Shown here: positions 1 to 7,188 of the stretch, piece by piece
Layout: every line of letters starts with the position of its first letter
Numbering within the stretch: position 1 is the stretch's first letter
Source of the DNA: Phycisphaerales bacterium UBA7812
GTDB taxonomy: Bacteria > Planctomycetota > Phycisphaerae > Phycisphaerales > UBA1924
Assembly (NCBI GenBank): GCA_002480345.1
Contig: DLBY01000072.1
Location: 1 to 23,215 of the forward strand
Length of the DNA: 23,215 nucleotides
Direction: 5' to 3'
Program-made: the position numbers and the translations under genes
Notes under the pieces: model-generated
Told to the model about the DNA's origin: nothing
The model's input: the letters and a program-made list of their open reading frames with translations, nothing else
Databases searched by the model: none

Positions 1-2
1 CA

Positions 3-722
3 GAACTCACCGCACTCGACTACGAACTCACCGTCTGCCGCATCGGTGGCTCAAACCGCCTCCCGCCCTCCATCGAGAACGCCTCAACCGCGGGCCTGCT
101 CCTCTACGGCAAACTCCCCTCGCCCACTCTCGCAAAGAGCCTCCGCATCCGCCCAAGTGTCTGGCTGCTCTCCGAACGCGAGGGCACCGGCTATTGGGGC
201 GACCGCGTCGGTCCCGACAACCAGGCCATCGGGGTTGCCGCAGCCGAATACCTAGCGGGTCTCGGACACAAGCGCGTTGCCATGGTCGAACTCCTCGGCA
301 TGCACGTCGGCTTCCACGACCGAGCCGCCTCATTCCGCGACACCGCCGCTTCACTCGGCATGACACTCGAAACCATCAAAGCACACGAGACCGAGGTCGA
401 ACAGGTCGTCGCCAAACTCAGCAAGCTCTCTCCAGAACCCCAGGGCCTCTTCATCCCCCGCGACCGCCTCACCGCACGCGTGATGCGCGGCCTCGGCCTG
501 GCCTGCCCGAAGCTCGCCGACAAAGTCGACGTCGTCTCATGCGACAACGACCCAGTGCTCGACGGGCTGCCGAAACGCCCCGCGACCTTCGACATCCGAC
601 CCGACCTCATCGGTAAACGCGCCGTCAAGCAACTTCTCTGGCGCGTCGATCACGCCGCCTCCGGCACACGGTCCATCCAGACCGTCGAGCCCCGTCTCGT
701 GCCGGCGGACCGCGTTCAATGA
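3..722 (+). CDS. LacI-family transcriptional regulator, C-terminal ligand-binding part (5' truncated by window edge)
   Basis: The reading frame is already open at the first base, so the N-terminal helix-turn-helix lies outside the window; 239 codons and a stop are visible. What remains matches the periplasmic-binding-protein-like ligand domain of LacI/GalR regulators: the segment VGPDNQAIGVAAAEYLAG followed by GLGHKRVAMV (about nt 207-288) is the typical 'D-N-x-x-G...GH+RIA' stretch, and VVSCDNDPVLDG near nt 532-564 is the usual loop before the last strand. Proteins of this family bind operator DNA and release it, or bind it more tightly, when a sugar or nucleoside occupies the cleft. Its stop overlaps the start of the downstream symporter gene (ATGA), so the two are translationally coupled and the transporter is its likely regulatory target. 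The effector cannot be read from the sequence. Confidence 0.85.
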   Translation, partial: ELTALDYELTVCRIGGSNRLPPSIENASTAGLLLYGKLPSPTLAKSLRIRPSVWLLSEREGTGYWGDRVGPDNQAIGVAAAEYLAGLGHKRVAMVELLGMHVGFHDRAASFRDTAASLGMTLETIKAHETEVEQVVAKLSKLSPEPQGLFIPRDRLTARVMRGLGLACPKLADKVDVVSCDNDPVLDGLPKRPATFDIRPDLIGKRAVKQLLWRVDHAASGTRSIQTVEPRLVPADRVQ

Positions 723-2560
723 TCGAATACATCGTGATCGCGGGCTACCTTGCCTTCCTCATCGCCATGGGGCTGGTCTTCCGTTCATTCAACTCAAACG
801 TCAGCGACTATTTCCGCTCGGGTTGCAAGGGCACCTGGTGGCTCGTCGGCGCCAGCGCCTTCATGGGCGCTTTCAGCGCGTGGACTTTCACCGGCGCCGC
901 CGGCTCCGCCTTCGAATCTGGCTGGTCCATCCTCATCATCTTCCTCGGCAACGTCGTCGCCTTCGGTGTCCACGCGCTGCTCCTCGCTCCGTGGTTCAGA
1001 CAACTCCGTGCCGTCACCGCGCCAGAGGTCATACGCAAACGCTTCGGCCCGGGCACGCAACAGGTCTACGCATGGCTCTACGCGGTCCTCGGCATGCTCC
1101 AAGCCGCCGTCTGGCTCTGGAGCCTCGCAGTCTTCATCTCCACGGTCTTCGACTGGACCGATCTCGCCAGCAGCCTCGGCATGGGCGAGGTCCAGTTCGT
1201 CATCGCCGTCGTCGGCATCGTCGTGCTCACGTACTCCGTCAGTGGCGGCAGCTGGGCCGTCATGGCCACCGACGTCATCCAAAGCATCGTCCTTTTCCCG
1301 CTCACCATCCTCGTCGCATTCCTCTGCCTCAGAGAAATCGGCGGCGTATCCGAACTCTTCCAACGCATCGACGACGCCGACCTGACTCATCACTTCGCTC
1401 TCATCTCACCACCCGGCGAGATCCAGCCTCAGGAAGACCACCCGGACTTCTGGAAGTACACCATGATCTTCGCATGGGCGACGATCATCTATAAAGTCGT
1501 CACCTTCAGCACCATCGACGTCGCACAGAAATACTTCGGCGTCAAAGACGGCCGCGAAGCACGCAAGGCCGCACTCCTCGCCGGCGGGCTCATGGTCTTC
1601 GGCATGTGCTTCTGGTTCATCCCCCCCATCGTCGCACGCCTCCTCTGGTCCGATGACGTCATGGCCATGCAACTCAGCAAACCCGCAGAGGGCGCCTACG
1701 CCGTCGCGGGACTCAAGGTCCTCCCCGCGGGCATGGTCGGGCTCATGATCGTCAGCATGCTCAGCGCCACCATGAGCTCCATGGACAGCGGCCTCAACAA
1801 AAACGCCGCCGTCTTTACACGCGACATCATCCCGTTCTTCCATCGTATCACCGGCAAGTCCGAGTTCTCAGACAAAGCCTCTTTCATCATCGGACAGATC
1901 ACCTCAACCATCCTCGGCATCACCATCATCGGGATCGCCCTCTACTTCGATCACAAGAGCAGCAAAGGCAACGGCGGCAAAGGCGTGTTCGAGATGATGC
2001 TCGATATCGGCGCCATGCTTTCGCTCCCCATGGCCGTCCCGCTCGCGCTGGGCCTCTTCATCCGCCGTGTCCCCACATGGTCCGCTGCCGTCTCCGTCAC
2101 AGCCGGTGTCATACCGTCTGTCATCGCCTACATAGCTGCGAGGGAAAGCCGAGTCTTTTCAGAGTCGTTCGTTGATGCACTCCCCGGCTTCCTGGCTCCG
2201 CTCTTCGATGGCGGCTGGCCCTACCACCTCAAGGTCTTCATCAACCTCAGTGTCGGTGCAGCAGCATTCTTACTCACCATGCCCTTCTGGCCCAAGGTGA
2301 CCCAGGCCACTCGCCAGCGAACGACTGACTTGTTTGAAACCATGCACAAACCCGTCGACTTCGCCGCCGAAGTGGGCGAAGCGAACGATACCAAGCAGCT
2401 CGCAGTCATCGGCGGTTTCACCGCCGCGGTCGGCGGCGGGATCGCACTGCTCCTACTGATCCCATCGCACACCTGGGGCGACCGCCTCTCCGTCCTCTTC
2501 GTCAGCGCCGCTGTCAGCCTGACCGGCTGCGGACTCATCTGGGCAGGAAAGCGGTCCTGA
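719..2560 (+). CDS. Sodium:solute symporter, SSS family
   Basis: A 613-residue, strongly hydrophobic protein with roughly 13-15 predicted membrane segments, the first at residues 3-21. Family marks: DYFRSG near residue 31, SAWTFTGAAGSAF near 59-71, and SATMSSMDSGLNKNAAVF (about 349-366), which matches the helix-8 segment of SSS/SGLT transporters that carries part of the sodium site. SSS carriers couple inward Na+ movement to uptake of sugars, amino acids, sialic acid, urea and similar small solutes. The gene starts inside the stop codon of the LacI-type regulator (ATGA overlap), which argues for a sugar or sugar-acid substrate under local control, but substrate choice is inference. No catabolic gene follows on the same strand: the next 260 bp are non-coding and then a tRNA lies on the other strand. 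Length is slightly above the 480-600 usual for the family because of the extended C-terminus. Confidence 0.9.
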   Translation: MIEYIVIAGYLAFLIAMGLVFRSFNSNVSDYFRSGCKGTWWLVGASAFMGAFSAWTFTGAAGSAFESGWSILIIFLGNVVAFGVHALLLAPWFRQLRAVTAPEVIRKRFGPGTQQVYAWLYAVLGMLQAAVWLWSLAVFISTVFDWTDLASSLGMGEVQFVIAVVGIVVLTYSVSGGSWAVMATDVIQSIVLFPLTILVAFLCLREIGGVSELFQRIDDADLTHHFALISPPGEIQPQEDHPDFWKYTMIFAWATIIYKVVTFSTIDVAQKYFGVKDGREARKAALLAGGLMVFGMCFWFIPPIVARLLWSDDVMAMQLSKPAEGAYAVAGLKVLPAGMVGLMIVSMLSATMSSMDSGLNKNAAVFTRDIIPFFHRITGKSEFSDKASFIIGQITSTILGITIIGIALYFDHKSSKGNGGKGVFEMMLDIGAMLSLPMAVPLALGLFIRRVPTWSAAVSVTAGVIPSVIAYIAARESRVFSESFVDALPGFLAPLFDGGWPYHLKVFINLSVGAAAFLLTMPFWPKVTQATRQRTTDLFETMHKPVDFAAEVGEANDTKQLAVIGGFTAAVGGGIALLLLIPSHTWGDRLSVLFVSAAVSLTGCGLIWAGKRS

Positions 2561-2821
2561 ACACCACTCCACCGCGAAACAATGAGACTCGCATCATCGA
2601 TGCATACAAACCCCCGCCCCATCTGGCAGTCGACCCGAAAGGGTCAGCAATACACATCAACTCGGGCGTAGCGATTCGATCAGACACCTCGGCCCGACCC
2701 ACTGACAACACGGGTCATACCGACTGCGCAAACCACAATCATCGTCTGTCTTTCAGGTTCAGTCCGGAGCATGCATCGCGCAGCGATTCGCCGTAGATTT
2801 GGCATGGAATGGTCAGTAGAA
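2561..2821. other. Intergenic stretch between the symporter gene and tRNA-Gly
   Basis: No convincing coding sequence. The only local structure I see is a small perfect hairpin GACCC-GAAA-GGGTC at 2632-2645 with a GNRA-type tetraloop, about 70 bp after the symporter stop. It has no T-run on either side, so it is at best a weak or factor-assisted 3' end signal. Confidence 0.4.
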
Positions 2822-2893
2822 AGCGGGCGAACGGACTCGAACCGTCAACATTCAGCTTGGAAGGCTGACGCTCTACCATTGAGCTACGCCCGC
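2822..2893 (-). tRNA. tRNA-Gly (anticodon UCC)
   Basis: Read on the minus strand, a full cloverleaf of 72 nt can be folded: acceptor GCGGGCG/CGCCCGC, D-arm GCTC-AATGGTA-GAGC, anticodon stem TCAGC/GCTGA enclosing the loop CTTCCAA (anticodon TCC, reading GGA and GGG), five-base variable loop, and T-arm GACGG-TTCGAGT-CCGTT with one G-U end pair. The discriminator is T and the 3' CCA is not encoded (the following bases are TTC), so CCA must be added by the nucleotidyltransferase. It stands alone, 80 bp beyond the stop of the PfkB kinase gene on the same strand, and could be processed from that transcript. No attachment-site duplication or integrase is seen beside it. Confidence 0.95.
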
Positions 2894-2973
2894 GTGTCAG
2901 AACCCAGTATACGCCCCGCTCCGCACCCGATGCGACCCGTCCCGGGCGTCGCACACCAAAGCAAATCCCACGC

Positions 2974-4110
2974 TCAAAGCCCATCGCCGGACACCAGCAC
3001 GCCCAGCAGGGTCTCCAGGTCGGGCGTTCGCCCCGTCCCCACATAGGCGCTCGCGGTATCACAGCCGCACGCCAGCGACATACCGAGCCCCAGCCCCCTC
3101 CCGCGCGCGCCGAGGTAGCCCCCGTTGAAATGATCGCCCGCGCCGGTCGAGAGAACAGGCCGCTCGACGACACGCGTGCGCACGCTCGTTGCCTCGCTCG
3201 CGTCCGCCCCCGCCACAGCCCCGCGCGTATGGATCAGCACGCACGACAACCCGAGCGCGTCACGCAGCCGAGCCGCGGCGTGTTCCATCTCCCCCATCGA
3301 CCGATCACGGGGAAGGCACTCCCCGAGGCGGAGCGCCGAGAGCCGGTTCGCCTCCGCGAAGTTCAGCCCCAGCGTGAGCGGCGCGACCCCGTCCAGCGAT
3401 GCCAGATCCTCCAACATCGACCGCACCGCGTCGTCCGTCCGCTTCGCCGGATCGGAGAGATCAACGAAGATCGAGGGCCGCCGATCCAACGATGAAAGCA
3501 CCTCGTCGCGAAGCCCGCGCCAAATAGACGGGAGCCCCCCGAGATTCGTCCAGTTGATCGTCGCGAGGACATCGCAGCGAGCGCACAACCCGCGAATCCG
3601 CTCGAGCCCCAACCGGTCAACGAGATACGACCAATCGATCCGATCGAGATTCGCCGACCAGTTGAACATCACCTTGCCGTCATCGAATTCCAGCGCATCC
3701 GTGCGCGCAGACGCCCCAACGGAAATCGCCTCCTCGCAACGCTCCACCAACGCCTCGTATGCCGGGTGGATCGGCTCCGCACCGTCCGCCCCGAGCGCCC
3801 CGATCAGCGTCACCCGGACCCCCTGCCCGCTCAGTGCTCCCGCGAGCAAAGGGCCGTTGCCCCCCGCCCGCAACTCACGCTCGCGCAGCTCGATGTTCGT
3901 CGAACGCCCACCCCCCGCCGCCCCGATCCGGGACGCCAACGCACCGATCGTACGCATCGGTTCGTAGTCGTCGGGCGACATCGAGCGACGCGTGTCCACC
4001 GCGCTCGTGATCGAATCGAGGAACCCGTCGAACCCCACGAGCACGCGGGGCGATCGGTCGGCAGCCCCGCGGAGCGCCTCGGCAGCGGCAAGTCGGATCG
4101 GATCAGGCAT
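2974..4110 (-). CDS. PfkB-family carbohydrate/nucleoside kinase
   Basis: A 378-residue cytoplasmic sugar-kinase-fold protein. The C-terminal PfkB signature is clear: STGAGDHFNGGY around residues 321-332, where Asp326 would be the catalytic base and GAGD forms the anion hole. N-terminally RAGGNGPLLAGALSGQGV and the following IGALG match the substrate-binding Gly-rich region, and LNFAEANRLSAL is the 'LNxxE' motif of the family. These enzymes transfer the ATP gamma-phosphate to a hydroxymethyl group of a sugar, nucleoside or related substrate; which one cannot be decided here. The frame stays open further upstream to 4404, but that stretch overlaps the M20 gene and reads as Arg/Ser-rich noise; ATG 4110 lies 22 bp behind the M20 stop and starts directly before recognisable sequence. 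The two genes are probably co-transcribed. Confidence 0.85.
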   Translation of the reverse strand: MPDPIRLAAAEALRGAADRSPRVLVGFDGFLDSITSAVDTRRSMSPDDYEPMRTIGALASRIGAAGGGRSTNIELRERELRAGGNGPLLAGALSGQGVRVTLIGALGADGAEPIHPAYEALVERCEEAISVGASARTDALEFDDGKVMFNWSANLDRIDWSYLVDRLGLERIRGLCARCDVLATINWTNLGGLPSIWRGLRDEVLSSLDRRPSIFVDLSDPAKRTDDAVRSMLEDLASLDGVAPLTLGLNFAEANRLSALRLGECLPRDRSMGEMEHAAARLRDALGLSCVLIHTRGAVAGADASEATSVRTRVVERPVLSTGAGDHFNGGYLGARGRGLGLGMSLACGCDTASAYVGTGRTPDLETLLGVLVSGDGL

Positions 4111-4132
4111 CGATGCAGGCCCCGGAGCACAC

Positions 4133-5347
4133 TCAGGAAGGGTCGGCGAGCGCGAGCCTTGCAAACATCTCCACCCCGACCGGGATCGCGGCGTCGTTGA
4201 AGTCAAAGTGCGACTGGTGAAGCAGCGCCGGGCTCGTCTCGCCCTCCGGACATGAGCCAAGAACGAAGAAGCACGCCGGCACATGGGCGCCGTAATACGC
4301 GAAGTCCTCGCCACCGAGGAAGGGCTCCGTGAGCCGCTGCACCTCGCGGACACCCGGCACCGAGCGAGCGATCGCGAGCACATGGTCCGCGAGCGCCTCG
4401 TCATTCCGCGTCACGGGATACCCCTCGTGCCAATCAACCTCCGCTTCGCAGCCGAACGAACCCGCCTGGGCCCGCACGATCTCGTGGAACCGCGCCCGAG
4501 CCATCGCGCGGGTCTCGTCGGTCACCGTCCGAAGCGTCCCCCCGAGCGTCGCCTCGCCCGGGATCACATTGTGCGTGAAACCGCTGTGCACCTGCGTCAC
4601 CGACAACACCATCGGATCGGTCGGCGGCGCGTTCCGGCTCGAGATCGTCTGCAGCGCACTCACCGTCTGGCAGACCGCCGTGACCGGATCAGCGGTCATG
4701 TGCGGGAACGCCGCGTGCCCCTGCGTGCCGGTAATCGTGACGCTGAATTCATCCGTCGCCGCGAGCAGAGGCCCGCCCTTCGTCGCGATCGTGCCCAGCG
4801 GCAGGCCCGGCCAGTTGTGCAGCCCGAAGATCCGCGAGACCGCGGGCCCGACGCCCCCGCCCGCCTCACCAGCCAGCGCACCGTCATCGCACATCAGCTT
4901 GCCGCCGCCGCCCCCCTCTTCGGCGGGCTGAAACACCAGCGTCACCGGGTTCGGACGATGCTCGATCGCGAGCAGCACCCGCGCGAGCCCAAGCAGGATC
5001 GCCGTGTGCCCGTCGTGCCCGCAAGCGTGCATCACGCCCGCGGTTTCGGATTCATGCGCGACCCCACTCGTCTCGTGAATCGGGAGCGCATCGATGTCAG
5101 CGCGGAACGCCACCGAGGGACGCCCGGTGTCCGTGCTCGCCGGGATATGGGCCACGACCCCGGTGCCCCGTGCCAATCCCGCCTTGAAGGCGATCCCCAT
5201 CGACGCGAGCTCGCGCTGAATCACCCCGCTCGTCCGGTGCTCCTCGTAACCCAACTCCGGATGCGCGTGCAGGTCCCGCCGGATCGCGGTCAACGCGTCG
5301 TGTTCGCCGAGAATCAGGCCCGCGAGATCGGTGGTGGCAGTCGTCAT
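4133..5347 (-). CDS. M20-family amidohydrolase / metallopeptidase (N-acyl-amino-acid hydrolase type)
   Basis: A 404-residue protein of the M20D branch (hippurate hydrolase, N-acyl-L-amino acid amidohydrolase, IAA-amino acid hydrolase). Motifs in order: RRDLHAHPELGYEE (residues 23-36), FRADIDALPI (81-90), MHACGHDGHTAILLGLARVL (106-125; Cys109 and His111 as metal ligands), FQPAEEGGGGGK (139-150, with the catalytic and ligand Glu pair), FGLHNWPG, GHAAFPH of the dimerisation/lid domain, and GEDFAYY near the C-terminus. The family hydrolyses the amide bond of N-acylated amino acids using one or two divalent metal ions in the cytoplasm. I chose ATG 5347, because upstream in-frame codons to 5458 are Arg-rich and overlap the neighbouring gene. 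It sits 49 bp behind the DUF4230-like gene and 22 bp ahead of the PfkB kinase. The exact acyl substrate is unknown. Confidence 0.9.
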   Translation of the reverse strand: MTTATTDLAGLILGEHDALTAIRRDLHAHPELGYEEHRTSGVIQRELASMGIAFKAGLARGTGVVAHIPASTDTGRPSVAFRADIDALPIHETSGVAHESETAGVMHACGHDGHTAILLGLARVLLAIEHRPNPVTLVFQPAEEGGGGGKLMCDDGALAGEAGGGVGPAVSRIFGLHNWPGLPLGTIATKGGPLLAATDEFSVTITGTQGHAAFPHMTADPVTAVCQTVSALQTISSRNAPPTDPMVLSVTQVHSGFTHNVIPGEATLGGTLRTVTDETRAMARARFHEIVRAQAGSFGCEAEVDWHEGYPVTRNDEALADHVLAIARSVPGVREVQRLTEPFLGGEDFAYYGAHVPACFFVLGSCPEGETSPALLHQSHFDFNDAAIPVGVEMFARLALADPS

Positions 5348-5396
5348 GGACCCAGTGTAGGTGCCCGCGATCCGACAGCCCCGCCCGCCACGCCGG

Positions 5397-6098
5397 TCAA
5401 GCCGGCAACGCCTGCTTGGGCTCGCGGACCGCGTTCTGCTCGAGCAACTCGGGCGCATCCGTCTTCAAGGGCCCGACCTGCGATTGAAGCGTGGGCCAGA
5501 CGAACTCCACCACCGCGCCGGTCAGACCCAGCAGGCTCCGGATGTTCCGCTCGATCGAGTCAATCGCCTGCGCGTGGTACCGCTCGTCGCTCTTGTCGAA
5601 CAACTCCGCCGCCTGCGTCTGCGCCTCGTCCATCAGCGCACCCTGCCGCTCCGCCGTCATCGGGATCACATCCACAAGCCCGAGCGCCTTCCCTTGCTGG
5701 ATGTCATAAGGCTTCACCTCCATCAGCCGAAGCGAGCCCTGGATGGGCGGCATCCTGATCCGGAAATGCCCCACGCCGTGCGAAGAGATGTCCTGAGGCC
5801 GGATCGCCGCGAGATCGACGAAGTACTGCTTCTCGAACTGGAAGATCATCGCGAGACGAGCCTGGCTCAGCACGATCGGCGGCATCCACGACCAGCCCTT
5901 CTTCGCCGTCGCGATCTCCTTCGCGTGCACCTCGAGCCCGATCAACTTGCCGACCGAGCGGACCCGCTCCGCGATCGCCGTCACCTCGCGCCGCTCGGGC
6001 GCCGCCCGTCCCAGCACGAACACACCGACGCCGACGGCGCCGGCACCGACCACCAGACCGATCAAGACAAGCAAAAGAACGCCGTAGATCTCACCCAT
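5397..6098 (-). CDS. Membrane-anchored DUF4230-like protein
   Basis: A 233-residue protein with one hydrophobic N-terminal helix (residues about 5-30, GEIYGVLLLVLIGLVVGAG and following) and a mostly soluble remainder, so probably a single-pass protein with the bulk outside the cytoplasm or in the paryphoplasm. The soluble part, from LIGLEVHAKEIA through FVDLAAIRPQDIS, FRIRMPPIQGS and a C-terminal amphipathic helix rich in Glu/Gln, resembles the DUF4230 family as I remember it; function of that family is not established. The start is supported by GAGGTG four bases before the ATG. It lies 98 bp behind a polytopic membrane protein gene and 49 bp ahead of the M20 gene, all on one strand. Whether it acts with them is not shown. 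Confidence 0.7.
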   Translation of the reverse strand: MGEIYGVLLLVLIGLVVGAGAVGVGVFVLGRAAPERREVTAIAERVRSVGKLIGLEVHAKEIATAKKGWSWMPPIVLSQARLAMIFQFEKQYFVDLAAIRPQDISSHGVGHFRIRMPPIQGSLRLMEVKPYDIQQGKALGLVDVIPMTAERQGALMDEAQTQAAELFDKSDERYHAQAIDSIERNIRSLLGLTGAVVEFVWPTLQSQVGPLKTDAPELLEQNAVREPKQALPA

Positions 6099-6196
6099 GA
6101 GACACCTCGCAGATCCCCCTCCGGAGCGTACGACGCCCCCCGGGATCGTGTTCCGATTCCCAGCAACGGCGTTTCAAGCCCGAAGGTCACGATCGC

Positions 6197-6835
6197 TCAA
6201 CTTGAACGGTCTTTGGCAGGGTCATCCGCGGCCAACTCGAACGCCCTGATCAGGTGGTGTCCACCGATCGACACGAGCGTCCCGACCACGATGCCCCCGA
6301 AAAGCAGGACGCTCAGCGCGATGACCCGGCCCGAGTCCTCACTCGGGATCCGGTCCAGCCCGACCGAACCCGCAAGGACGAGAATCCCCGCCGGGACCAG
6401 GAACGCGAGTCCCTTCCCCACACCCCCCCAGGAACGGGGGCGCCGTGTGAGCACCGCGCTCGCACCCGCGAGCAGGATCCCGACGCCGCACAGAGCCTCA
6501 AACCCGAGCCAGGGCAGGAGAACGGGCCCGATTTGGGGGTCCCGACCGATGTTCGACGCCAGATCGCGCCACGCGAACAGCGACGCGCCCGCGATCGACC
6601 CGCCCACGCTGAGCGCCGCCATGCCATAGCCGCTCGCGAAGCGCCCAAACCCCGCCAGCAACCCGATCCCCGCCGCGATCAGCAGCACCACGAGGAACCC
6701 CGCGGAAGCCCAGAGCACGGCCGACGCCTTGAAGAGCGCAACGAAAAGCCCAGCGCCGCCCCCGACAGCAGCCGCGACGGATAGCAGCAAAACCAGCACT
6801 CGGAGCGGCTTGGGCGGGGTGTCGATCGCGGTCAT
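6197..6835 (-). CDS. Polytopic membrane protein of unknown function
   Basis: I do not recognise this 212-residue protein. About six hydrophobic segments can be picked out (roughly residues 8-35, 37-62, 68-90, 102-130, 138-157 and 168-195), with short loops and a hydrophilic C-terminal tail ending in DDPAKDRSS, so it is an inner-membrane protein. The ATG at 6835 precedes MTAIDTPPKPLRVL; in-frame codons further upstream to 7168 run through the intergenic region and look non-coding. The site in front of the ATG is a weak ribosome binding site. It is the first gene of the minus-strand run leading to the DUF4230-like, M20 and PfkB genes and diverges from fliD across 353 bp. Its role is unknown. 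Confidence 0.7.
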   Translation of the reverse strand: MTAIDTPPKPLRVLVLLLSVAAAVGGGAGLFVALFKASAVLWASAGFLVVLLIAAGIGLLAGFGRFASGYGMAALSVGGSIAGASLFAWRDLASNIGRDPQIGPVLLPWLGFEALCGVGILLAGASAVLTRRPRSWGGVGKGLAFLVPAGILVLAGSVGLDRIPSEDSGRVIALSVLLFGGIVVGTLVSIGGHHLIRAFELAADDPAKDRSS

Positions 6836-7188
6836 GGGCACTCTGGCGGTTCGGAATGAGCGGCCTGAAACGAACAGGCCGACGAGTTCAATCTCTGATC
6901 GGGCCGCGTCTCCAGAGAAGCCGCGGTTTGCGCGTTGGTACGAACCAGCGGGCCCGTTGTTCTCTGTGGTCGCGGACCGCAGTGTATGTCGGTCCGCAGG
7001 CGGGGCCTTCCCCAGCCAGACCTTGGGCGTTTCGCCCCGGCGAGGCGCGACACGGGAAACGGCTTCAGGAACAAGTGTCCGCGAACCGATTTTTAAGCGG
7101 GACACTGCCGGGAGCCCGAGCGGGCACCTCCCCGTCTCGATCTTCAGGCCAGCAGACCGGCACCGCACGGACGCGGGAAGGACAAGCC
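6836..7188. promoter_or_regulatory. 353-bp divergent intergenic region in front of fliD
   Basis: No gene is supported here, although frames are open on both strands. It must hold the promoters for fliD (+) and the membrane protein (-). Visible elements are a perfect 8-bp inverted repeat GCGGACCG/CGGTCCGC at 6972-6997 with a 10-base spacer, a short imperfect repeat GTGTCC/GGACAC at 7075-7105, and a bipartite motif at 7064-7090 that recurs in front of fliS. A good ribosome binding site GGGAAGGA ends seven bases before the fliD ATG. Confidence 0.6.
7064..7090 (+). promoter_or_regulatory. Candidate fliD promoter element (motif shared with fliS)
   Basis: TTCAGGAACA at 7064-7073 is followed after 12 bases by CCGAT at 7086-7090. 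The same decamer, followed after 11 bases by CCGAT, precedes fliS. Layout and the CCGAT half resemble a sigma-28 (FliA) -10 element, whose known consensus is GCCGATAA; the upstream half does not match the enterobacterial TAAA box and looks more like an ECF -35 (GGAAC). It would start transcription near 7098 and give a leader of about 90 nt. Confidence 0.4.

Noticed and set aside
2822..2973. tRNA-Gly as an integration site for a mobile element
   Set aside because: No integrase, no duplicated tRNA 3' end and no shift in base composition are visible around it.
4283..5758. 491-codon plus-strand open frame opposite the M20 gene
   Set aside because: Antisense shadow; all M20 motifs are on the minus strand.
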